7,011 nt of DNA from Nitrospira sp. UBA2083 (GTDB taxonomy: Bacteria; Nitrospirota; Nitrospiria; Nitrospirales; Nitrospiraceae): NCBI GenBank assembly GCA_002331625.1, contig DCZN01000084.1:19951-26961 (forward strand). Direction: 5' to 3'. A program made the position numbers and the translations under genes. The notes below the pieces were generated by a model, which was not told the origin of the DNA, searched no databases, and saw only the letters and a program-made list of their open reading frames with translations. This document shows, in pieces, positions 1 through 6,867 of this stretch (position 1 is its first letter; every line of letters begins with the position of its first letter).

Positions 1-1
1 G

Positions 2-3000
2 CTGATGGACAAGATGTCGAAGGCCGTCGATCAGATTGAGCGGCAGGTCCATACAAAAGGACCATTTCAAGGCGCGAGCGCCCATGCGATGCAACAGGGG
101 GTGCTCCTCGTTGCGGACGACATGGATAAGGTGAAGGTCTCGCAGGGAAACCGATGCCCGGCGGCCGCACCAGTTCGTTCCTATGATGTGACGGCGATGA
201 ATGTTGAGATCACCGTCAATCGGTTCGGCGACTTCTATCCAGGCTTCATGTATGCCCTAACCGAGAACGTTGCTGGAGTGCGTGAGGAAGAAGCAAAGAA
301 CAAGGCCGCGCGGGAGAGTGAGGATCAGACTTTCGCCGAGGGAGCGGTGTCCAACGGTTTGCAAGGGGATCTGATTCAACCGCTGGTCATTCGTGCCAAT
401 CAGGGCGACTGTCTCCGGATCACGCTGCGCAATCAGATTGAAGGCGAGCCCACGAACATGATCATCAATGGGTCGCAAATGTTGGTCGCCAGTACCGGCA
501 AGCCGGCGACGGCCAATAATCCCGAGGCCTTGGTCGCGTCGGGAAAGACGGGTGAGTTCGAGTGGTATATCCAACCCGATACGCAGGAGGGAGGGCACGC
601 CTTCCACAGCCACGCGACACGCGACCAATACTCGTTGGGTCTGCTGGGCTCCTTCGTGGTCGAACCGCGTGGGTCTCGGTACCTCAGCCCGTTTACCGGC
701 GAGGACATGAAGAGCGGTTGGGAAGCGATCATTGATCTGGACAAGGGGTCGGACTTCCGAGAATTCGTGATTTTCTATCACGAAGCCGGTGACGAGACCT
801 TCCGCCTCTTGAACCGCAAGGGCGACATGCTGCCGCAGCGTGATGCCCATACGGACACGTATCGGCCGGCCGCCCGGTTGTTGAACTATCGAAGCGAGCC
901 GCATGGCACGCGATTGGAGATGCAGGAGCATCTCGTCGGGTTTGCTGACGAGTCACAGGGCTATGGGTCCTACACGTTCGGTGATCCAGCCACGACGATT
1001 CCGCGCTCCTATCTTGGAGATCCGGCCAAGTTCCGGATGGTCGGTGGATCAGAAATCGTCCATTCACACCACCTCCACGGTGGATCGATCCGTTGGGCGA
1101 GACAGCCGGGGACCAGCAAGCTGGATCCGACTCTGTCCAAGAACGGTCCGGTGAAGTTCCCGTTGATCAATGACACGTCCGACCGGCTGGATGTCCAATC
1201 CATCGGGCCGTCCGAGATTTACGACGAAGTGATCGAAGGCGGATCGGGCGGGTTGCAGGCGTTGGCTGGCGAGTTCGTCTTCCATTGCCATATTCCGCAG
1301 CACTATGTCACGGGCATGTGGGGTTTCTGGCGCGTGTACAACACGCTGCAGCAACCAGGGTTCCAAACCGATGTCATGAAGCCGCTCGTGGAACTGCCGG
1401 ATCGGAAGGGGAAGATCAAGCCGGCCGTCAGCTCAGACAAGTTGGTCGGTACGACCGTCGATTGGTACGGCGGGAAGAAGTGGGAAATCACGAAGGACAA
1501 GACCGATTGGAAAGCCAATCCGGTGAAGGTGTCGATCAAGGATTGGGTCGAGTACATGTTGCCTCCGCAGGGTGTGCCCGGCAACACAGAGGATCAGGTC
1601 AAGCAAGCGAAGGCCAATGATCCGACAGTGGTGAACTGGAAGTGGGAAGGGGCGTTGGCGCTCAACGAGCCGGAGACTCCACACAAGTGGGCCGACTATG
1701 TGTCGCCAGCTCCGTTGAAGCGTCTGCCGATCACGTTCGATCCGCAAACGGGTAAGCTCGCATTCCCCTGGCTCCGTCCGCATCTCGGGAAACGGCCCCC
1801 ATTTGCACCGAATCACGGTGGGGCTCCGTGGTTGGAGCCGTTCCGTGTACGCGAAGACGGTACGCGAGACACCGAGCCACCGAAGCCTGGTGCGCAGGGT
1901 CCGTGGAGCCTGTGCCCGGAGAATGCTCCTCGGAAGTTCTTTACGATCCATTCGATCACCTTGCCGGTGACATTGAAGCCGGCGACGGCCAAGACGGCGG
2001 CGCTCGTGGATCCGATCGCCATGCTCTACGTGTTGCACGAAGAGGAAGCGGAAGTTCGGAAGGATCCGAAGAGGCAGGTGCCGTTGGTGATCCGTGGCAA
2101 CGTCTACGATTGCGTGGACGTGATCTTTAAAAATGAAATTCCGGACGATGCGCGGACTGGCTGGTCGAACAAGATCAACCTCCACCCGCATTTCTTCCAA
2201 TTCGACACCAGTGCGTCCGATGGTCCGACTATCGGCTTCTCATATGACATGTCCCTCCGGGCCTTCACAATGTTGAAGGACCCACAGCCGGATAAGGGCA
2301 TGCCATTGCCTGGTAACACTGTCTTGACGGCAGATGTGAAGGCTGGTGCGCGAAGCATTACTGTAGCCGACACCTCCAAGTTCCATGTGAACACAGAACT
2401 TGGGGTCGGCATGGATGATCCGAAGTACTTTGAGGTGGCTCGGATCAAGACCATCAACGGCAAGACCATCACGTTCGATGCGCCGTTGAAGCATGCACAC
2501 AAGAAGAACGACATTGCCAGCGTGGAATTCATCCGTGAGCGCTGGTATGTGGATGCGGATCTGGGCACGGTGTACTGGCATGATCACGTGTTCGGAACAG
2601 ACACGTGGGGCCATGGGCTGTTCTCAGCCTTCATCACTGAGCCCCCACGGTCGACCTATCATGATCCGGTGACCGGTAAAGAAATCCGGAGCGGCCCCAT
2701 TGCGGATATCCATACGTTGGAGCCGGTTTCGGCGCATATCCGCGGGAGTTTTCGCGAAGTCATGATGCACATCATGGACAGCAACGCCAGAACGGCGGAG
2801 CTGATTACGACTGACAATCCTCAGGCGAAGATTGGTGCGACCACTGTGGACGGACCGCCGTCGCATCAATTCCCGGAGAAGATCAATAAGTCGCCGATGT
2901 GGTTCCTGAACGGCGGCGAAGCGACCACGGGCAGCGGCTACAGCATGCGTGTTGAGCCGTTGAGCGTACGCCTTGCCAACAATCCGGATCCGTCCAAGTT

Positions 3001-4576
3001 GTTCGTGTCGGGTATCCATGGTGATCCTGGTACGCCGCTCTTGCGTGCCTACCTTGGTGATCCGATTATGGTTCGGGCGTTGGTCGGATCGGCCAATGAA
3101 GTCCACACCTGGCACGTGACCGGACATTGGTTCCCGATGGAACGGTACGGCAAGGATGCGATGCCGCGCAGCACGGTCCATCTCGTGATCGGTGAGCGGT
3201 ACGATCCGGCTATTCCTGCCGCCGGTGGACCGCAGAAGCAAGCCGGGGACTATCTCTATTACAGCGGCCGCGCTTCACATTTTGCGGAAGGCAGCTGGGG
3301 ATTGTTCCGGGTGTTCGACGAACTCCAAAGCGATCTGAAGCCCTTGCCGAGCCGAGAGCAGATCCAAAAATCCGCTCCCTCGGTGTGTCCGGCTGATGCG
3401 CCAGTGAAGTCCTTCAATGTCTCAGCGATCGATCAACAGATCCGGTACCATGAGGGTGCACCGGGGGTCATGGAAGTCGATCTTGAGCGCAAGATGGTCT
3501 TCGGCAATGAGCAGGGCAAGATGTATGTCCTCGACGGGGATCGTGGTCGGGTGAAGGCCGGGGAGCTGAAACCGAGCCCGCTGACTTTGCACGTCAACGT
3601 CGGTGATTGCGTGAAGATCAACTTGAAAAATGAGATGGCCAAGGAACGGGCCGGGTTCCACGTCGATATGATGGCGTTCAACCCGAAGGACTCGTTCGGT
3701 GCCAACGTGGGCAACAATCCCGGTGACCAAACCGTTGGTCCCGGCGAGAGTAAGACCTATACGTACTACGCCCATCCTGAATACGGCGAGCTTGCCGCGC
3801 TCATTCAGGACTGGGGGAATGTCGTCGAAAACCCACGGAACGGTCTCTTTGGATCGATTATCGTTGGTCCCAAGGGCTCTCGGTATCGTGATCCGGTGAC
3901 GGGTGACGATATTACGATGAAGAGCAGCTGGCGTGCCGACGTCCTCGTTGATCGGTCGATCTCAGGGAATGAGACTCGGAAGAATTACCGAGACTTCTCC
4001 CTGATGTTCCAGGACGAAGACAATATCGTGGGGGTCAGCTTCATGCCCTATATCCAACAAGTCGCGGGCATCACGGCGGTCAACTACCGCTCGGAACCGA
4101 CGGCCTGGAGGATGGAGAAGGGCTGTGACGTGTCTGAAATTTTCAGCTGCGTGAAAGCCGGTGAGACACCGGCAACACCGTTGCTGCAGGCGCACGTTGG
4201 AGACCCAGTGGCCATCCACGTCTTGGGTGCGTTCAGTGAGCAGGTGCAACTGTTCACGATCGACGGACACGAGTGGCCGCACGAGCCGTATATGCAGGGT
4301 GCCGACCAAGTCAGCACCATGGAGTTCGGCGGTTCGGAGATCATCAATGCCCATCTCACTGGTGGGGCTGGTGGTCCGAACCAGATCGTGGGCGACTACA
4401 TCTGGAAGAATCAGCGACCGGCCTTTGTCAACGCCGGACAGTGGGGCCTATTTAAAGTCCTGCCGGTGGACGATCAACGGATCAAGCCATTGATGCCGCA
4501 AGTTCCTCCGACAAGGACTGCGGAGCAGTCGGGTAAGGCGAAAGCCTCACCGACTTCGCTGAAGGGAAAGAAATAA
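2..4576 (+). CDS. Giant six-domain multicopper oxidase, probably 5'-partial
   Basis: Copper oxidase that would couple one-electron oxidation of a substrate (metal ion or organic, not identifiable here) to O2 reduction, presumably outside the cytoplasm. Numbering takes the ATG at 5 as residue 1. Three two-domain units begin at C51, C637 and C1128. Domain 2 has a complete type 1 site (H353, C428, H433, M438) in HSHHLHGG and FHCHIPQHYVTGM, plus trinuclear-cluster ligands H356, H358, H427 and H429. Domain 3 supplies the other half: H727/H729 (NLHPHFFQF) and H859/H861 (YWHDH). Domain 1 keeps only HSH (201-203). Domains 4 to 6 are degraded: the domain-4 equivalent of HCH is YSG (1086-1088), and in domain 6 it is KNQ (1468-1470). 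The tail is lysine-rich. The frame is open to the left edge, no ribosome site is visible, and residues 1-50 are polar with no signal peptide, so the real start probably lies upstream. Typical laccases have about 500 residues in three domains; ceruloplasmin and MnxG-type enzymes have six. Family certain, substrate unknown. Confidence 0.93.
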   Translation: MMDKMSKAVDQIERQVHTKGPFQGASAHAMQQGVLLVADDMDKVKVSQGNRCPAAAPVRSYDVTAMNVEITVNRFGDFYPGFMYALTENVAGVREEEAKNKAARESEDQTFAEGAVSNGLQGDLIQPLVIRANQGDCLRITLRNQIEGEPTNMIINGSQMLVASTGKPATANNPEALVASGKTGEFEWYIQPDTQEGGHAFHSHATRDQYSLGLLGSFVVEPRGSRYLSPFTGEDMKSGWEAIIDLDKGSDFREFVIFYHEAGDETFRLLNRKGDMLPQRDAHTDTYRPAARLLNYRSEPHGTRLEMQEHLVGFADESQGYGSYTFGDPATTIPRSYLGDPAKFRMVGGSEIVHSHHLHGGSIRWARQPGTSKLDPTLSKNGPVKFPLINDTSDRLDVQSIGPSEIYDEVIEGGSGGLQALAGEFVFHCHIPQHYVTGMWGFWRVYNTLQQPGFQTDVMKPLVELPDRKGKIKPAVSSDKLVGTTVDWYGGKKWEITKDKTDWKANPVKVSIKDWVEYMLPPQGVPGNTEDQVKQAKANDPTVVNWKWEGALALNEPETPHKWADYVSPAPLKRLPITFDPQTGKLAFPWLRPHLGKRPPFAPNHGGAPWLEPFRVREDGTRDTEPPKPGAQGPWSLCPENAPRKFFTIHSITLPVTLKPATAKTAALVDPIAMLYVLHEEEAEVRKDPKRQVPLVIRGNVYDCVDVIFKNEIPDDARTGWSNKINLHPHFFQFDTSASDGPTIGFSYDMSLRAFTMLKDPQPDKGMPLPGNTVLTADVKAGARSITVADTSKFHVNTELGVGMDDPKYFEVARIKTINGKTITFDAPLKHAHKKNDIASVEFIRERWYVDADLGTVYWHDHVFGTDTWGHGLFSAFITEPPRSTYHDPVTGKEIRSGPIADIHTLEPVSAHIRGSFREVMMHIMDSNARTAELITTDNPQAKIGATTVDGPPSHQFPEKINKSPMWFLNGGEATTGSGYSMRVEPLSVRLANNPDPSKLFVSGIHGDPGTPLLRAYLGDPIMVRALVGSANEVHTWHVTGHWFPMERYGKDAMPRSTVHLVIGERYDPAIPAAGGPQKQAGDYLYYSGRASHFAEGSWGLFRVFDELQSDLKPLPSREQIQKSAPSVCPADAPVKSFNVSAIDQQIRYHEGAPGVMEVDLERKMVFGNEQGKMYVLDGDRGRVKAGELKPSPLTLHVNVGDCVKINLKNEMAKERAGFHVDMMAFNPKDSFGANVGNNPGDQTVGPGESKTYTYYAHPEYGELAALIQDWGNVVENPRNGLFGSIIVGPKGSRYRDPVTGDDITMKSSWRADVLVDRSISGNETRKNYRDFSLMFQDEDNIVGVSFMPYIQQVAGITAVNYRSEPTAWRMEKGCDVSEIFSCVKAGETPATPLLQAHVGDPVAIHVLGAFSEQVQLFTIDGHEWPHEPYMQGADQVSTMEFGGSEIINAHLTGGAGGPNQIVGDYIWKNQRPAFVNAGQWGLFKVLPVDDQRIKPLMPQVPPTRTAEQSGKAKASPTSLKGKK
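155..4459 (+). repeat. Three tandem two-cupredoxin units within the oxidase
   Basis: Protein-level triplication. Unit starts align as CPAAAPVRSYDVTAMN (residue 51), CPENAPRKFFTIHSIT (637) and CPADAPVKSFNVSAID (1128). A second aligned signature is YLSPFTGEDM, YHDPVTGKEI and YRDPVTGDDI after the odd domains. A third is YLGDP, YLGDP and HVGDP, which precedes motif 3 in the even domains. Unit ends align as GMWGFWRV, GSWGLFRV and GQWGLFKV. Units span roughly residues 51-445, 637-1104 and 1128-1485. Copper ligands survive mainly in the second half of unit 1 and the first half of unit 2. Confidence 0.85.
2330..2524 (+). other. Beta-rich insertion in oxidase domain 3
   Basis: Residues about 776-840 lie between copper motif 1 (H727/H729) and motif 2 (H859/H861). 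The spacing there is 132 residues, against 50 between the matching positions of domain 1 (N151 to H201) and 38 in domain 5 (H1219 to H1257). The inserted stretch reads as alternating short strands: VKAGARSITVADTSKFHV, then FEVARIKTINGKTITF, then APLKHAHKKND. This resembles the small 'aGatsitV..tsgF.vG' beta modules found in many surface and phage structural proteins. It contains H828 and H830 (KHAHKK) that could bind metal, but no cupredoxin motif. The boundaries are estimates. Confidence 0.6.
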
Positions 4577-4588
4577 TCAGTCGGCACG

Positions 4589-4620
4589 GCGGCGTGCCCG
4601 CTCAAAGGTGGGCACGCCGC
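4589..4620 (+). terminator. GC-rich hairpin just after the oxidase gene
   Basis: A perfect 11-bp inverted repeat (GCGGCGTGCCC at 4589-4599, GGGCACGCCGC at 4610-4620) with a 10-base loop starts 12 bases after the oxidase stop codon. It is followed by ACTCTCTTCC rather than a clean T run, so it is a weak intrinsic terminator or a 3'-end stabiliser. A shorter competing stem, GGCAC (4583-4587) with GTGCC (4594-4598), overlaps the left arm. Confidence 0.6.
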
Positions 4621-4650
4621 ACTCTCTTCCAATTGATCCGATGTCACGCT

Positions 4651-4681
4651 ACTGGGGAGCCAAGGCTCCCCAGTGTCTTTT
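4651..4681 (+). terminator. Rho-independent terminator, second hairpin
   Basis: A perfect 11-bp inverted repeat (ACTGGGGAGCC at 4651-4661, GGCTCCCCAGT at 4664-4674) has a formal loop of two bases, in practice a tetraloop. It is followed by GTCTTTT (4675-4681). This is the better terminator of the two hairpins and should end oxidase transcription. It also makes the long upstream extension of the next reading frame (starts at 4608 and 4641) unlikely to be translated. Confidence 0.7.
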
Positions 4682-4730
4682 GGTGAGCCTGTTTGTCATG
4701 AACGTATTTCGCTCTTGGTCTTGTAGGTGG

Positions 4731-4759
4731 TTGCCTTCGGGTAGCCGTCGCAATACAAA
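4731..4759 (+). promoter_or_regulatory. Possible sigma-70 promoter for the two small genes
   Basis: TTGCCT (4731-4736) and TACAAA (4754-4759) are separated by 17 bases, close to the TTGACA/TATAAT consensus. The start at 4782 would follow a short leader. The placement between terminator and gene is sensible, but such matches occur by chance. Confidence 0.25.
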
Positions 4760-4781
4760 TGGCAGAAAACAGCTCGGCGGA

Positions 4782-5312
4782 ATGTCTGCTCAAGGTACAA
4801 TAGCGACGCGTCTGCAGGCATATGCCCTCAGTTTGAGTCTTGTTACGTTAGCAAGCACAGTACCCAGCTTGTCCGTATTCGGAGAGGGCTCAGCGGTTCA
4901 AGCGGTCAGCCGCGTTGAAGTGGTGCTGGCCTATCAATATCGAACGCGTGAAACCGAACTCAAGAAAGAGTTTGCCCAAGCAGGGTTCACGAACGCCCAT
5001 TTCCAATATGCTCGGATGGGGCAGCCTCCCAAAAACATCGGGCTGGGGCGTGACGTTCCTGCCGATAAGGCACGTGAGGCGATTCGATTGGCGCTCAAGT
5101 ACAATCTTGGCGTGAATATACTACTACCCGAACGATTGTTCCCCCCTCGCTTTATTACGATTGCGTCCTCGAATTATGACGACACCGTCGAATATCCCAT
5201 CACGCAAGAAACTCTGTTGAAACTGCAGGACCCTGCGTTGAGTACGGAGGCCTTTCATCGGCTGTATCGCGAGCTGACCTCCGCCGTGATCGATCCGAAA
5301 GGGCGGTATTGA
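4782..5312 (+). CDS. Exported hypothetical protein
   Basis: I do not recognise the family. From the ATG at 4782 the product has 176 residues. Its N-terminus resembles a Sec signal peptide: R10, then a hydrophobic run over about residues 11-34, with possible cleavage after AVQA (residue 41). The mature part has charged helical stretches (YRTRETELKKEFAQAGF, residues 53-69; ADKAREAIRLALKYN, 94-108), a strand-like stretch VNILLPERLFPPRFITIASS (111-130), and a C-terminal part with LQDPALSTEAFHRLYRELT (148-166). No catalytic or metal-binding motif stands out. Start choice: the frame is open back to ATGs at 4608, 4641 and 4698, but the first two lie in or between the terminator hairpins. 4698 (204 residues) has GGTGAG ten bases upstream and remains possible, though it would put 28 mostly polar residues before the signal. 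The stop overlaps the next gene's ATG, so the two are probably co-translated. Confidence 0.72.
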   Translation: MSAQGTIATRLQAYALSLSLVTLASTVPSLSVFGEGSAVQAVSRVEVVLAYQYRTRETELKKEFAQAGFTNAHFQYARMGQPPKNIGLGRDVPADKAREAIRLALKYNLGVNILLPERLFPPRFITIASSNYDDTVEYPITQETLLKLQDPALSTEAFHRLYRELTSAVIDPKGRY

Positions 5313-5749
5313 TGGCAACGCTACAAGGACAACGCCGATGGTTCGGCTTGGCATCGAGGGTCGTCGGACTTGTGCTTGCCACCAGTGTTTCCCTTACAGC
5401 GCAGACGAGCGTGTCAGCCGGCGAACAGAACCATAGCTTGAAGGATGCGGCTGATGGGCTGAGAACGAATGCCGAGGATATGGTGGCCCATGGCGGGATG
5501 GGAGATGCGAAGGCCATTCTTCATCACTGCGGAGAGGCCGCTCGATATGCGGAGGTCCTCATCAAACAGCTCCCTGCTTCCCATGCAAGGCGAGAAGAGG
5601 GCGTGGCCTCCCTCAATGACGTCATTCGGTACTGTAAACGAGTCTCTGAAATCGGGGTCCATGCTGATCCTGGTGTGCTTCTCAACCCTGCCATTAAGGC
5701 TCGTGCCGCGGCGCGTGCATCGGTGAGCACGCTCGGGCTCCTCAAGTAA
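5312..5749 (+). CDS. Small exported SmbP-like (small metal-binding) protein
   Basis: The product has 145 residues. The ATG at 5312 overlaps the previous stop (TGATG) and has GAAAGGGCGG (5297-5306) at good spacing; a TTG one codon earlier is less likely. The N-terminus is a signal peptide: R8-R9, hydrophobic residues 12-31, and likely cleavage at VSA36-G37. The mature part looks all-helical, and HGGMGDAKAILHHCGEAARY (residues 60-79) resembles the repeated 'H...G.adaLv.Ha.eA..hA' pattern of the SmbP family of periplasmic metal-binding proteins. Candidate ligands are H41, H60, H71, H72, C73, H91, C108 and H117. It is much less histidine-rich than Nitrosomonas SmbP, so metal binding is inferred and could be lost. 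The RRWF sequence partly fits the twin-arginine consensus. It could otherwise be an unrelated helical periplasmic protein. Confidence 0.7.
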   Translation: MATLQGQRRWFGLASRVVGLVLATSVSLTAQTSVSAGEQNHSLKDAADGLRTNAEDMVAHGGMGDAKAILHHCGEAARYAEVLIKQLPASHARREEGVASLNDVIRYCKRVSEIGVHADPGVLLNPAIKARAAARASVSTLGLLK

Positions 5750-5840
5750 GAGGGGCTGGACTTCCCTCAAACTGTCAAATCCGCCCTCTTGCTCACGCGC
5801 GAGACCTGAGCGCCTTCCTGAACATCCGGTGCGATCAGGA

Positions 5841-6842
5841 TCAAGCTGCACAGCGACGGAGGCGATCCATAATCGCAACTCCGAGCCCGACTTCCTTACA
5901 TGGTTCGGCATAGATCCGCTGCAACTGACGGGCATCCAGTCGACGGAGTGCCGCAAACAGGTGATGTGCGGCTTCACGGAGATCCCCGGTCGCAGAGAGC
6001 ACCTCGATCGCTGCAAAACGATCGTCCGTCTCTTTTGTTTTTGAGAAGACCAGTAGCCCTGCAAGCTCACCATCGGTGAGAAGGGGTCTGGCCTCGGGGG
6101 AGTCAAGAATCGTGACAGGGGTCTGTGTCGCGTAGTGGCGCGCCAATTGTCCTGGAGCGGTCGGCTGATTATTACTCACAGGTGAACCGGTAAGCAGCGG
6201 GCCGATGACGGCGCTGAGCTGTTCACTGGTGATACTGCCCGGACGTAACAGTTCTGGTTGCGGTCCCATGAGTGAGACGATCGTTGATTCGACCCCGACC
6301 TGGCAGGGACCTCCATCGAGGATCAGGTCTACGGAGTTGCCAAGCCCGTCTGCAACGTGTCGCGCTGTGGTGGGACTGACGTAGCCGAAGGGATTCGCAC
6401 TCGGGGCTGCGATGGGAGTTCCGGCCTCTTGGATCAGGGATCGTGCGATTGGATGATTCGGCATTCTCACTGCGACCGTAGGGAGACCGGCTGTCACGAG
6501 ATCAGGGATCGCTTGTTGTTTCGGTAACACCAATGTCAGAGGCCCCGGCCAGAACTGATCCATCAGTTTCTGTGCCGTTGCCGGTAGGGATGTGGCGATT
6601 TGTCCCAGCTGCTCGCGATCTGCGATATGAACGATCAGTGGGTCAAACTGAGGACGTTGTTTGGCCTCGAAGACGTTCGCGGCTGCCTCAGGATTCATCG
6701 CATCGCAGCCGAGGCCATAGACGGTCTCGGTTGGAAATGCGACGAGCCCACCTCTTCTGATGATCTTACCTGCCAGGCGAATGGATTCGGGAGCCAAGGC
6801 TGGGAGGATGGTGCCCTTCGGAGGAGTGGTTGCGTCACCCAT
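5841..6842 (-). CDS. tsaC: Threonylcarbamoyl-AMP synthase, Sua5 type
   Basis: This cytoplasmic enzyme (EC 2.7.7.87) makes threonylcarbamoyl-AMP from threonine, bicarbonate and ATP. TsaB/D/E then transfer the group to A37 of tRNAs reading ANN codons (t6A). The 333-residue product has the full two-domain Sua5 layout rather than the short TsaC form. The YrdC domain (about 20-205) has FPTETVYGLG (36-45), KQRPQFDPLIVHI (61-73; K61 and R63 in the substrate pocket), WPGPLTLVL (98-106), SANPFG...SPT (148-158) and ESTIV (185-189). The linker PGQLARHYA (230-238) matches the usual PG...HY motif, and the Sua5 domain runs to the end, with GLGVAIMDRLRRCAA. ATG at 6842 is the only reasonable start: an in-frame TGA lies eight codons upstream and the domain begins about 20 residues in. 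No strong ribosome site is visible. It follows the isomerase gene by 25 bases, so probably one transcript. The family name Sua5/YwlC is equally suitable. Confidence 0.95.
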   Translation of the reverse strand: MGDATTPPKGTILPALAPESIRLAGKIIRRGGLVAFPTETVYGLGCDAMNPEAAANVFEAKQRPQFDPLIVHIADREQLGQIATSLPATAQKLMDQFWPGPLTLVLPKQQAIPDLVTAGLPTVAVRMPNHPIARSLIQEAGTPIAAPSANPFGYVSPTTARHVADGLGNSVDLILDGGPCQVGVESTIVSLMGPQPELLRPGSITSEQLSAVIGPLLTGSPVSNNQPTAPGQLARHYATQTPVTILDSPEARPLLTDGELAGLLVFSKTKETDDRFAAIEVLSATGDLREAAHHLFAALRRLDARQLQRIYAEPCKEVGLGVAIMDRLRRCAA

Positions 6843-6867
6843 AGAATGTCGGCTGATATCTGGTCAC

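Noticed and set aside
587..670. Domain 1 of the oxidase as a second active copper site
   Set aside because: It has the HSH of motif 2 (201-203) but lacks motif 1, and its expected partner domain 6 has no motif 3 or 4 ligands.
257..3241. Several long minus-strand reading frames inside the oxidase gene (257-931, 1433-2200, 2624-3241)
   Set aside because: They lie opposite a gene with unmistakable domain motifs, have arginine- and histidine-rich low-quality translations, and show no family signature. They are shadows of G+C-rich codon use.
3104..3295. Second type 1 copper site in domain 4
   Set aside because: The histidines H1034 and H1092 align, but the essential Cys is S1087 and the axial Met is S1097.
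4608..4781. N-terminal extension of the exported hypothetical protein to the ATG at 4608 or 4641
   Set aside because: The starts lie within or between the two hairpins, have no good ribosome site, and would bury the signal peptide about 50 residues in.
5748..5790. Possible terminator between the convergent genes (AAGAGGG at 5748-5754 with CCCTCTT at 5784-5790)
   Set aside because: Only 7 bp with a 29-base loop. A competing 5-bp stem with CCCTC (5764-5768) and another 5-bp stem (GCTCA 5791-5795, TGAGC 5807-5811) are equally weak, and none has a T run.
5414..6106. 230-residue minus-strand frame spanning the SmbP-like gene and the end of the synthase gene
   Set aside because: It overlaps two supported genes and the gap between them, and its translation has no recognisable domain.
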